Assembly: GCF_003387355.1 (NCBI RefSeq)
Contig: NZ_QUNH01000001.1
Span: 878,023 to 942,022, forward strand
Direction: 5' to 3'
DNA length: 64,000 bases
DNA from: Winogradskyella sediminis
GTDB taxonomy: Bacteria > Bacteroidota > Bacteroidia > Flavobacteriales > Flavobacteriaceae
Below, piece by piece: positions 51,164-59,533 of the stretch. A program made the translations under genes and the position numbers. The notes beneath the pieces were generated by a model that saw nothing but the letters and a program-made list of their open reading frames with translations, was not told the origin of the DNA and did not search any database. The first letter of the stretch is position 1. The number at the start of each line of letters is the position of its first letter.

Positions 51164-53944
51164 TTAGAATCTGACATTTAAGTTAACAAAATAATTTGCA
51201 CCACGACCATACCAATATTTAGGACCAAATCTAGGAGTACCATTTGCATTATCATCTCTTAATTGAGTGTAGTTAGCATTTCTACCTTGCTCAAAACCAC
51301 CAGTCTTATAAATCTCATCTAATACGTTACCAACACTAGCAAATAAACTAATGTAGTAATCTCCTACTTTCCAAGATTTACCACCTACAAGGTTTACCAC
51401 CATGTAATCACTAATTTCTTCTTGTTTTAATAGCTCAGTGGCTAACTCTTCATCGTAGTCATTGATTGGTAACCCATCTGAAGCTAAATAAAAGTTTTGT
51501 GTTCTTGTTAATGCGTTTACATCAATGTAAGCATTAGAAAAGAAGTTCGCTGTAGCACCAAACCACCAGAAATCTGGATCTCTATATTCAAAACCAATAG
51601 AAGCAGCTCTCTGAGGACCTCCCGCTAATTTATAATCTTTTAGGTTTGCTTTTCCATAATCAATGATACCTGAACCGTCTTCAGTTACAAAACTCGCCGA
51701 AGTTAAATATAAATTGGGGTTGTTGTCATATGTGTACTGACCTATAGAAGCAGCACCTTTTAATTTAATAGTAGGAGTTACTTGTGCTTCAATACCTAAT
51801 TCAACACCTAAATGTTTCTTATCAATACCTTGTAATACTTCTTGAACAAAAGCAGAAGTATCGTTATCAGCAATGTCGTTTCCACCACTAATACCATCTG
51901 CATAATAAAATCCTACTTCATTAGCGTCTTCTATCTTAGTGTAGAAACCAGTAATTTTTGCATTTACTATTGGTGATCTAAAAATGTAACTAGCATCAAA
52001 AGAAGTTACAGTTTCTTCTGTAATATCTCTTACAACACTGTGGTTTTCTCTAGAGTTTGAATACGTATTACGTAAATTAGGCGCTCTTGTTAAATAACCA
52101 GCGTTAATATCTATTAAGTGTTTACCAGAGATTTTATAAGTAAAACCACCTTTTCCTCCTACGCCTGTAAAAGAAAGCTCTTCACCTTTACCATAAGATG
52201 CAGGTCTTCCTTCTGTACCATCAAATCTACTGTTTTCCCATAAACCTTCTCTTTGGTATGTAGTGTTTGTAATACTACCAGAAACATAAAAATCAAATTT
52301 GTTATAAGTAAACTGACCTTGTGCATAAGCAGAAAGTACATCTGCAAATAAGTTATAATTGTATCGGTATTTGTCACCTTCACCTACTAATCTACCTGGA
52401 TTACGGTTATCGTATTCGTAACCATCAAAAGAATCTACATTTAATAAACCAACATCAGATCCTAATAAGTCGATAACTTCACCAAAGTTTTCTGATTTTA
52501 AGTTCTTGTAATTAACCGCTCCGTTAATAATAATATTATCAGTGATTTCAGATGTAAAAATAGAATTTACGGTTAACTGTGTATCATCAGATCTATCTTC
52601 ATATAAAGCATATGCAGAACTTGTATCGCTTATGTTATTAGTAAGGTTGGCATCTATAATACGATTCCAGTCTAGTTGTCCGTCAGCAATAAATTCTTGT
52701 TCCGCTAAATAAGCTTTATCAAGATCACCTCTTTGTACATGGTAACTAGGTAATAACTGGTAGTAAGCAGCACTAGGGTTTCCACCACCACTGTAATCTA
52801 ATCTACTGTTTCCTAATTTACCAAACTGGTAACCAACATTAGTATTTAATTTTGTTTTAGAAGAGATATCCCAATAGTGATTTAACATAAAAATTGGCTC
52901 TTCAACTTCTTTAATACGTGAGTTGCGTTGCTCTCCATCTAAACTTCCCCAATACTCATTGTATTTAATTCCTTTGAGGTCATAAATTTCTTGAGTGTTA
53001 GGAGATGACTTTCCTCTTCTGTTAGGTGTGTATACAGAAGTGAAGTTAATACTATGCTTATCGTTAATTTTCTTTTCTACAGAAGCAAAAAATGAATTAG
53101 AGTCATATAGAGTACCATCTACAAAACCTTCTTCACCCCAACGTCTTCCGATCATAAGAGCATAAGACCAACCATCTTCTAATAATCCAGAAGCATAGCT
53201 TGCCATAGCACGATTGGTATAACTTCTATTTGAAGATGAAAAAGTAACACGTCCACCTTTTCTGTAAGATGAAGCTCTAGTAATAATATTAGAAGTACCT
53301 AAAATACCTCCAAAGTTGTAATCTGATGGTGTTAGACCTGTAGTTAAAACCTGATTACGCATCATGTCGTTTAATCCACCCCAATTACTCCATTGTGGTC
53401 TACCGTTATAAAGTTTGTTCATTTCAATTCCGTTCATTAAAACAGAACCGTTCTCAGAATCTAATCCTCTTACTTTAAAGAACGAAGAGCTAAACTCAAA
53501 CGCTGCAGTTCTTTGAAAAATATCTAATGATGATGATAATAATCCCGAAATATTATCGGCACCACTAGTGTCGTCATTTAATTCATCATCAGAAAGTGTA
53601 ATTGTAAACATATCCTGTACATCTGATACATCTATGTCTAAAATCATATCTGTAATGTCAACAGTTTTTCCTTCATTTACAATAATAGGATAACGCTTTG
53701 TAATATACCCTTCTTTAGAAATTCTTAAGACTTGCTCGCCTAAAGGTACATTGCTAGAGAAAATAAATTCTCCAAAGCCATCGGTTAAAGTAGTTTGCTG
53801 GGTTTCTTCAATTGTAATAGTGACATCTGGAATTGGTTCCGAAGATGCAGCATCTTTTACACTACCCTTTATAATGGTGCTTTGAGCCATCATCGTAAAG
53901 GAGGTTAAAACACCAAATAATAAAATAACTAAACTTTTTTTCAT
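51164..53944 (-). CDS. TonB-dependent outer membrane receptor
   Basis: 926 residues: signal peptide (1-21), carboxypeptidase-regulatory-like domain (about 22-105, GSVKDAASSEPIPDVTITIE), plug domain (about 125-230, with FFKVRGLDSENGSVLMNGIEMN) and a beta-barrel to the C-terminal aromatic (YFVNLNVRF). This is the Bacteroidota CarboxypepD_reg-like plus plug layout. There is no SusD-like partner; instead a DUF5689 lipoprotein gene follows and a secreted nuclease-like gene is divergent upstream. The substrate is not defined by sequence; nucleic acid breakdown products or organic phosphates are suggested by the neighbours only. Confidence 0.92.
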   Translation of the reverse strand: MKKSLVILLFGVLTSFTMMAQSTIIKGSVKDAASSEPIPDVTITIEETQQTTLTDGFGEFIFSSNVPLGEQVLRISKEGYITKRYPIIVNEGKTVDITDMILDIDVSDVQDMFTITLSDDELNDDTSGADNISGLLSSSLDIFQRTAAFEFSSSFFKVRGLDSENGSVLMNGIEMNKLYNGRPQWSNWGGLNDMMRNQVLTTGLTPSDYNFGGILGTSNIITRASSYRKGGRVTFSSSNRSYTNRAMASYASGLLEDGWSYALMIGRRWGEEGFVDGTLYDSNSFFASVEKKINDKHSINFTSVYTPNRRGKSSPNTQEIYDLKGIKYNEYWGSLDGEQRNSRIKEVEEPIFMLNHYWDISSKTKLNTNVGYQFGKLGNSRLDYSGGGNPSAAYYQLLPSYHVQRGDLDKAYLAEQEFIADGQLDWNRIIDANLTNNISDTSSAYALYEDRSDDTQLTVNSIFTSEITDNIIINGAVNYKNLKSENFGEVIDLLGSDVGLLNVDSFDGYEYDNRNPGRLVGEGDKYRYNYNLFADVLSAYAQGQFTYNKFDFYVSGSITNTTYQREGLWENSRFDGTEGRPASYGKGEELSFTGVGGKGGFTYKISGKHLIDINAGYLTRAPNLRNTYSNSRENHSVVRDITEETVTSFDASYIFRSPIVNAKITGFYTKIEDANEVGFYYADGISGGNDIADNDTSAFVQEVLQGIDKKHLGVELGIEAQVTPTIKLKGAASIGQYTYDNNPNLYLTSASFVTEDGSGIIDYGKANLKDYKLAGGPQRAASIGFEYRDPDFWWFGATANFFSNAYIDVNALTRTQNFYLASDGLPINDYDEELATELLKQEEISDYMVVNLVGGKSWKVGDYYISLFASVGNVLDEIYKTGGFEQGRNANYTQLRDDNANGTPRFGPKYWYGRGANYFVNLNVRF

Positions 53945-54000
53945 ATCATAATTTATAGTTAATAATCTTGGTACATTAAATAAAAGTTATTTAAGGCGTG

Positions 54001-54008
54001 CAAATTTA
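54001..54008 (-). promoter_or_regulatory. Putative promoter -7 box of the TonB receptor operon
   Basis: Minus strand TAAATTTG (TAnnTTTG type), 56 bases before the receptor ATG; TTG element not evident. Confidence 0.4.
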
Positions 54009-54028
54009 CATTATTTATAATAAATATC

Positions 54029-54036
54029 TACTTTTG
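54029..54036 (+). promoter_or_regulatory. Putative promoter -7 box of the secreted nuclease-like gene
   Basis: TACTTTTG (TAnnTTTG type), 45 bases before the ATG at 54082, in the 137-base divergent gap shared with the receptor promoter. Confidence 0.4.
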
Positions 54037-54081
54037 GCTCAAGATTTGTAAAGTAATTAATGTTAACATAACATGCGCTAG

Positions 54082-55137
54082 ATGAAAAAATTAAAACACA
54101 GCTTATTAGTACTATTTGTTTTGACCTTTATAGGTATAAATGCTCAGGAAAAGAAAAAGTATAAAATACATACTGTAGCATTTTACAATTTAGAAAATTT
54201 ATTTGATACAATAAATGATACCGCTAAGTATGACGAGGCAAGTCCTATAATGGAAATGAGTGAAGCTCTAAGAGGCGAAGCTTATAAAAAGAAATTACAA
54301 AACATGGCCAAGGTTGTTGCAGATATTGGTTCTAAAGATACTAAAAACACACCCGCAATCATTGGAGTTTCTGAAGTTGAAAACCGACAAGTGCTTGTCG
54401 ATTTAGTAAATCAACCAGAGCTTTTGAGTAAAGACTATGGTATTGTTCATTTTGATTCTCCAGACAAAAGAGGAATTGATGTAGCCTTACTATATCAGAA
54501 AGACTTATTTAAACCAATTGATACAAGTTCTCATGAATTATTAATTTATGACGATTCTACAAGGAAACGTGTGTACACCAGAGATCAGTTACTGGTAAGT
54601 GGTGAATTAGAAGGTGATTTAATTCATATTATCGTTAATCACTGGCCATCGCGAAGTGGTGGTGAAGCTAGAAGTCGTTTTAAACGAGTGGCTGCTGGTA
54701 AACTTAACAAAAGAATAATAGACTCTTTACAGTCTATAGATCCTTATGCAAAGGTGATTACCATGGGAGATTTTAATGATAATCCTACTAATGATAGTAT
54801 GAAGAAATCAATTAAAACAGAATCGGACAAAGATAAGGTGAAACTAAAAGGAGTATATAATCCCTATGAAAATCTATACAAGAAAAAAGGATTAGGTACT
54901 ACAGGTTATAGAGATGCTTGGAGTTTATTTGACATGATTTTATTTACTAAACCATTTTTAGAGAAAGATTATTCGTCATTTAGATTTTATAAAGCAGGTA
55001 TTTTTAATGAATCGTATTTAACGAATAAAGAAGGACGATACAAAGGCTACCCATACCGAATGGTTGATGCAGGACTTTCAGGGGGTTATAGTGATCACTT
55101 CCCAGTATACATATACTTAGTTAAAGAAGTGGACTAG
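54082..55137 (+). CDS. Secreted endonuclease/exonuclease/phosphatase family protein
   Basis: 351 residues with a signal peptide (MKKLKHSLLVLFVLTFIGINAQ), so it acts outside the cytoplasm. EEP-fold motifs: AFYNLENLFD (metal-binding Asn), SEVENRQ (Glu), GIDVALLYQ, VNHWPSRSGG (His region), TMGDFNDNP (Asp/Asn) and GGYSDHFPVYI (Asp-His). It is a clear paralogue of the leaderless protein at 10564-11541 with all motifs kept in the same order. Divergent from the TonB receptor/DUF5689 operon with a 137-base gap, suggesting shared regulation and a common task. Substrate specificity (DNA, RNA or phosphodiesters) is not defined by sequence. Confidence 0.88.
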   Translation: MKKLKHSLLVLFVLTFIGINAQEKKKYKIHTVAFYNLENLFDTINDTAKYDEASPIMEMSEALRGEAYKKKLQNMAKVVADIGSKDTKNTPAIIGVSEVENRQVLVDLVNQPELLSKDYGIVHFDSPDKRGIDVALLYQKDLFKPIDTSSHELLIYDDSTRKRVYTRDQLLVSGELEGDLIHIIVNHWPSRSGGEARSRFKRVAAGKLNKRIIDSLQSIDPYAKVITMGDFNDNPTNDSMKKSIKTESDKDKVKLKGVYNPYENLYKKKGLGTTGYRDAWSLFDMILFTKPFLEKDYSSFRFYKAGIFNESYLTNKEGRYKGYPYRMVDAGLSGGYSDHFPVYIYLVKEVD

Positions 55138-55153
55138 GCCAGTTTAAAAACTA

Positions 55154-55193
55154 AAAAAAAGCGTTAAGAAGAGAGTTTCTTAACGCTTTTTTT
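55154..55193. terminator. Bidirectional intrinsic terminator after the secreted nuclease-like gene
   Basis: GCGTTAAGAA (55161-55170) pairs with TTCTTAACGC (55177-55186), extended by A7/T7 on either side; stop of the converging membrane protein gene is at 55213. Confidence 0.88.
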
Positions 55194-55212
55194 ATGTTAT
55201 AATTATTAGTAA

Positions 55213-55650
55213 TTAGAACCAAAGATTCCAAGGTATTTTAGCCAATACTAAAAGTAATGCTATAGTATAAAAGATAGCTAATAGTTTAAATTTTGGTCTA
55301 GAAGTCAATTTCTTTTTGTGTTTAGAATACCCAATAGTCACTAAAGCCACGGCAATAATCATAGTAAGTGGATGCTCAACAATGAGGTTTCTTAAGGCAG
55401 AATTTTTCATTACCTCTCCCATGCCACCAACTTGCTCTATAACCGAGAAATAGTCTTTCATAAAATACAATACAATGCCTATTAGCAATTGAATATGCAT
55501 TGTAATTAATGCAAATAGCGAAATTCTAAAATCTTTAGCATCAAATTCTTTGTCACCAAAAAATTTAATCAGTGCATTTAAAGTTGCAAGAATTAAGACT
55601 AAGAGCACTAAATAGGCCCATTTTGAATGTATAAACTGTACAATTTCCAT
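55213..55650 (-). CDS. Four-helix membrane protein, cytochrome b-like
   Basis: 145 residues with four hydrophobic segments: about 13-31 (AYLVLLVLILATLNALIKFF), 44-65 (LFALITMHIQLLIGIVLYFM), 92-110 (HPLTMIIAVALVTIGYS) and 122-143. Histidines sit at the edges of the second and third helices (TMHIQ and VEHPL), which is why relatives are sometimes annotated as cytochrome b; heme binding is not proven by sequence. Found 51 bases after the pbpC stop on the same strand, but a TACTTTTG box at 55674-55681 lies between them, so it may have its own promoter. Unknown function. Confidence 0.72.
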   Translation of the reverse strand: MEIVQFIHSKWAYLVLLVLILATLNALIKFFGDKEFDAKDFRISLFALITMHIQLLIGIVLYFMKDYFSVIEQVGGMGEVMKNSALRNLIVEHPLTMIIAVALVTIGYSKHKKKLTSRPKFKLLAIFYTIALLLVLAKIPWNLWF

Positions 55651-55673
55651 AAGTAATGAGTTGATTATTTTTA

Positions 55674-55681
55674 CAAAAGTA
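55674..55681 (-). promoter_or_regulatory. Putative -7 box of the four-helix membrane protein gene
   Basis: Minus strand TACTTTTG, 23 bases before the ATG at 55650; no TTG at the usual distance. Confidence 0.35.
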
Positions 55682-55701
55682 GGGATTTACTGCTGAAAGC
55701 A

Positions 55702-58050
55702 TTATTGTAAAACCTTAATTTTACGTTTTATTGTTGTTCCTATTTCGTCTACAACGGTAATGGTATGATCACCAGGAGTTGGTATCATTGCCATTTCATG
55801 AAGGGTTTTAGTGCTGCCTAAATATTCACTATCTATATACCAAAATACTTGAAGTTCTGGCTTTGAATGTGCTACTTTTAATATTAATTCATTGGTTTTT
55901 CCATCAAAATCTGTCGGAAGATATATGGTTTTTTGTTCATTAGGGTAAATAAATTCCATGGCTACAGTTGTACGTTCATCGCAATCTGACCTAAAGGGAG
56001 GTAAGGACTTGTATATGGGATTTTTGAGTTTAAAAAAATGTGCCTGTAACGGAGGTAAAATAAACCAAGATTTATGATGTATGTTTGAAACAGATTCACA
56101 AGAAGAATTCACTTGAAATTCTTCTTGTGAATCTAAATGTACAAGCCTATGAAATGGGCAAGGAGGTGTTTTTTGTCCGTCAATGGGGATCTCTAATAGT
56201 GTAGTTGTTTCGCAAACGGTAGAGGCTCTATAGCCACTTTGCTTGCATACTTCTACTGTTATCATTTCGTCATAAGGTTTTGCAAACCATTCACTTTTAG
56301 GTAGCATATCAAAAACATCAAACAATATTGGAGCAGCCGTTTGTACACCAATTAAACCTGGTCGTCCTTCTCCATCGGCATTCCCTACCCAAACACCAAC
56401 AACATAATCTGGTGTGGTTCCAATAGCCCAAGCATCTCTAAACCCAAAACTTGTTCCGGTTTTCCAAGCAATTTCTTGAGACGAATTGTAATACTCCCAA
56501 CTTAGGTCACTTTCAGGACGATTAACTTGCTTCATGCTTTCAAAGGTGTAAAAAATCGCTGCAGAATTAAAAATTTGCTTTTCTGCAACAGGCGATCCAA
56601 AATTAATAGTGGTTTTAAAATTGAATGTAGGTTCACAAAATTCATTTGTAAAGTAACGGCTAGATTTAGCATTAAAATGATTAAGCGTTGAGGCCATGGC
56701 GGCGTAGCTTTTACACAAATCCCACAGATTACTTTCGGCACCTCCAAGAGCTAATGCTAAGCCGTAATGATTAGCACTATGGGTTAAATCTTTTAATTTC
56801 AGGGCTTTTAGATAATGATAAAACCTATCCAGACCAAAAGATTGTAACATCCTTACGGCTGGCACATTTAATGATCGAGATAAAGCCTCATTCGCCGGGA
56901 CGGCGCCATCATAAGATTTGTTATAATTTTCTGGTTGATAACTCCCAAACTGCGTTGGTACATCTGGAACCAAAGTATAAGGTAATAGGTCACCTGCATC
57001 GAGCATAGCTGCATATAAAAATGGTTTAAGAATACTGCCAGTACTTCTTGGTTTGTCAATGATATCGACACTCTTTTGATGTGCTTTATCGGTTGGGGAA
57101 TTTCCAATGTAAGTTAAAACCTTTCTAGTTTTAACATCTAAAACTAAAACTGAAATATTATAAATTTCATTTTGTTTTAAAATATTGTAGTGTTGTTTTA
57201 CAATATGGTTGACTTGGGATTGCAATGCCACATCAATGGTAGTTTTAAAGCGTTCTCCTTTATTATGTTTAGCTACTTTTTGTAGTAAATGGGGTGCTGT
57301 TTGAGGTAAAGGATAAGGTTTCTGTGGTAACGCTTCAGCAATTGAAAGCTGATAAGTTAAACGATCTATAGTACCATTGTCTAACAATTTTTTTAGTAAT
57401 CGATTCCGTTTATTAAGGAGTTGTTGTTGATTTTTACCTGGATAGATTAAGCTAGGGGCATTGGGTAAAACGGCAAGGGTGGCACTTTCTGCCCAAGATA
57501 AATTAGAGGCTTCTCTATTAAAATAACGCCATGCTGCGGCATCAATACCTACCACATTACCTCCAAAAGGAGCGTGACTTGCGTATAAATTTAAAATTTC
57601 ATCTTTGGTTAATCTTAGCTCTAAACGTGTGGCAAGAATAAGTTCTTTTAGTTTTTCTAAATAGGTACGTGATTGGCCTTTTCGAGATAAACGAATAACC
57701 TGTTGTGTGAGTGTGCTTCCACCGCGTTTTACTGAGCCAGAACTTATATTTTCTTTTAAAGCTTTAAAGATTGAAATCGGATTGAACCCTGGATGAATGT
57801 AAAAATAGTCGTCTTCAAAAAGGAGAAGGCATGTTTTAAACTTCTCTGGGACGTTATTGGTTTTGGGAAAGCGCCATTGACCATCATCTGCAATTTTTGC
57901 GCCTAACAGTGTGTTGTTGCTACTGGTAATTACAGTCGCTGTTGGGTCTTTAAAGAGGTCTTTTGGTAAACAGAAATAATAAGCTACAAGAAGCGCAGCA
58001 AGTACTACAGACTTGATCTTGTGACGCTTTATGTCGTTTATTAACTTCAT
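55702..58050 (-). CDS. pbpC: Penicillin-binding protein 1C
   Basis: 782-residue class A penicillin-binding protein of the 1C type. N-terminal membrane anchor (about 12-29), glycosyltransferase motifs EDDYFYIHPGFNP (catalytic Glu79) and GGSTLTQQVIR, transpeptidase S-x-x-K in TGSILKPFLYAA, S-L-N in SRSLNVPAVR, and K-T-G in WKTGTSFGFRDAW. The C-terminal BiPBP_C domain (about 690-782) ends the protein. In many Gram-negative bacteria pbpC is adjacent to an alpha-2-macroglobulin gene, and that partner is found here at 59534-64000, with an SH3 protein gene between. The likely task is repair of peptidoglycan after envelope damage. Confidence 0.95.
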   Translation of the reverse strand: MKLINDIKRHKIKSVVLAALLVAYYFCLPKDLFKDPTATVITSSNNTLLGAKIADDGQWRFPKTNNVPEKFKTCLLLFEDDYFYIHPGFNPISIFKALKENISSGSVKRGGSTLTQQVIRLSRKGQSRTYLEKLKELILATRLELRLTKDEILNLYASHAPFGGNVVGIDAAAWRYFNREASNLSWAESATLAVLPNAPSLIYPGKNQQQLLNKRNRLLKKLLDNGTIDRLTYQLSIAEALPQKPYPLPQTAPHLLQKVAKHNKGERFKTTIDVALQSQVNHIVKQHYNILKQNEIYNISVLVLDVKTRKVLTYIGNSPTDKAHQKSVDIIDKPRSTGSILKPFLYAAMLDAGDLLPYTLVPDVPTQFGSYQPENYNKSYDGAVPANEALSRSLNVPAVRMLQSFGLDRFYHYLKALKLKDLTHSANHYGLALALGGAESNLWDLCKSYAAMASTLNHFNAKSSRYFTNEFCEPTFNFKTTINFGSPVAEKQIFNSAAIFYTFESMKQVNRPESDLSWEYYNSSQEIAWKTGTSFGFRDAWAIGTTPDYVVGVWVGNADGEGRPGLIGVQTAAPILFDVFDMLPKSEWFAKPYDEMITVEVCKQSGYRASTVCETTTLLEIPIDGQKTPPCPFHRLVHLDSQEEFQVNSSCESVSNIHHKSWFILPPLQAHFFKLKNPIYKSLPPFRSDCDERTTVAMEFIYPNEQKTIYLPTDFDGKTNELILKVAHSKPELQVFWYIDSEYLGSTKTLHEMAMIPTPGDHTITVVDEIGTTIKRKIKVLQ

Positions 58051-58113
58051 TTTTTATAAAATATCCTTAGGGTTTCTTTTACGTTAGTACAATAGTATAA
58101 AATAAGTAAATTA

Positions 58114-58144
58114 AACCTGACAGGTTTCAAAAATCTGTCAGGTT
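58114..58144. repeat. Palindromic repeat between the SH3 protein gene and pbpC
   Basis: Perfect 10-bp arms AACCTGACAG (58114-58123) and CTGTCAGGTT (58135-58144). Without a T run on the transcribed strand it is not a typical terminator; the arm sequence resembles the repeats at 59425-59453 and 59496-59528. Confidence 0.6.
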
Positions 58145-58154
58145 CAATTTCAAT

Positions 58155-59006
58155 TTAGCAGCCTTTAGGCATATCAAATTCAATTATTTTTTCAGTGATA
58201 TTATCTTCAAAATCGGTGAGTATAAACTTTAAAAACACACGATTTGTGGCAACTCCAATAGGTTGATCTTTTCGATTCTTAATGGTCTTAAAGTAGTCTA
58301 ACCAATCTGATCCACATTGGTCTATGACCTCTGTTTTTAAATCTTCAATTGAAGTATCAATAAAGTGCTTCCAGTCGTTTTCTGTATAGGCTAAAGTTTC
58401 AAACGTATTAGATCTAGTTTGTTTTAGTGGTTTCCATCCCAAATCAAAATGTTTCCAATCCTTAGAGTCGCATTGCGCATCTGTACTCATAAATGAAATG
58501 CTATTTTCGTAACGTTGAAAAATACTCACATGCTTATAATCATTATCAACTAAAACAATTTGTTTTTTTTCAGGTGAAGCTCCGAGATCCACATTAATTG
58601 TAATGGAATCTTGTTGTTTCAAATTGTGCGTTCTTTTATGGTCGCTAGTCGCTAAATTCTTAATTTCAATATTCAATTTGTCTAAATCCAATCTAATGGT
58701 TTTAGAAATTTTTGTTGACGATAAATAGCCATTAAACACATAACCAATATGGTTTCGGGTTTCAACTTTTACCCATTCACCACTGACTTTTTTACCACCA
58801 TCGAGGACTACAAGTTTATTATTAGTTTTTTCTAATACACCTATGGCTTGTCCGTACGCCAATTTGCTTAACATTTTTCCGTTGACGTCGGGTTGGTCTC
58901 TAAGAGATAATCCGCTTTCTGCGTCAACATATGCCGTTTGTTGAGCTGTTACTGCTGTTACACTTAATAACATTACAATCGCTAAAATCTGTTTTAAATT
59001 GTTCAT
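58155..59006 (-). CDS. Exported SH3-domain protein of unknown function
   Basis: 283 residues with a signal peptide ending near TAVTAQQ. A bacterial SH3 domain (about 25-95) shows ESGLSLRDQPDVNGKMLSKL, GVLEKTNNKLVVL and HIGYVFNGYLSS, a module that commonly binds peptidoglycan. The remaining two thirds have no recognised family; a cysteine-containing segment (AQCDSKDWKHFD, DQCGSDWLDYF, MPKGC) suggests disulfides. It lies between the alpha-2-macroglobulin gene and pbpC in the same direction, so it may act with them in the periplasm. A 527-base repeat-rich gap precedes it. Confidence 0.78.
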   Translation of the reverse strand: MNNLKQILAIVMLLSVTAVTAQQTAYVDAESGLSLRDQPDVNGKMLSKLAYGQAIGVLEKTNNKLVVLDGGKKVSGEWVKVETRNHIGYVFNGYLSSTKISKTIRLDLDKLNIEIKNLATSDHKRTHNLKQQDSITINVDLGASPEKKQIVLVDNDYKHVSIFQRYENSISFMSTDAQCDSKDWKHFDLGWKPLKQTRSNTFETLAYTENDWKHFIDTSIEDLKTEVIDQCGSDWLDYFKTIKNRKDQPIGVATNRVFLKFILTDFEDNITEKIIEFDMPKGC

Positions 59007-59219
59007 AATTTTTTGTTTTTGGGTTAAACATTATTAGCGGTTTTTTGATACCATTTACACCCTGTATTTATTCGGTAAAAATGTTCTTTTTTGCACTTCA
59101 CTTTGTTATAAAAATAAACCATAGCTATGGCTATGCTTGATTTTGATGCCTCGTTTATTACAAAAAATTTACATTTTATACTTCAAATAAATTCAAAGCC
59201 TAAATAGTATTTTAGGATT

Positions 59220-59239
59220 CTTGTCTGTCGACCGACAAG
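59220..59239. repeat. 20-bp near-perfect palindrome
   Basis: CTTGTCTGTCGACCGACAAG; the two halves pair at all but one position (T opposite C). It contains a SalI-like GTCGAC centre and could be a repeat core or a protein-binding site. Confidence 0.55.
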
Positions 59240-59289
59240 TTTTAGTTTATGCTGAACTAGTTTCAGTAGTTTTTAGTCTTTATATTGTT

Positions 59290-59405
59290 GTCATTCCGAG
59301 TGAATTTTAAGATTTTTTTAGCTTGAAATTTGTATCGAGAAACATTTTAATTTGTATGGTTCTAGATACAATTCTGACGAAAAAGTCAGAATCACTCGAA
59401 CTGAC
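59290..59405. repeat. Imperfect inverted repeat element, 116 bases
   Basis: Outer arms GTCATTCCGAGTGA (59290-59303) and TCACTCGAACTGAC (59392-59405) pair at 12 of 14; inner arms TTGTATCGAGAAAC (59330-59343) and GGTTCTAGATACAA (59358-59371) pair at 12 of 14; a perfect hairpin ATTCTGAC-GAAAAA-GTCAGAAT (59371-59392) is embedded. This is the layout of a small non-coding palindromic repeat (REP- or MITE-like). Confidence 0.65.
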
Positions 59406-59424
59406 GAGAGTTGTGATGACTTAT

Positions 59425-59484
<60 letters not shown>

Positions 59485-59495
59485 TAGGTTAATTA

Positions 59496-59528
59496 AGACC
59501 TACAGGGTTTTTGAAACCTTGCAGGTCT
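59496..59528. repeat. Palindromic hairpin, CCTTG-AGGTC family
   Basis: Arms AGACCTACAGGGTTT (59496-59510) and AAACCTTGCAGGTCT (59514-59528) pair at 13 of 15 around TTG, beginning five bases after the alpha-2-macroglobulin stop codon; may double as its transcript end. Confidence 0.6.
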
Positions 59529-59533
59529 CTGCG

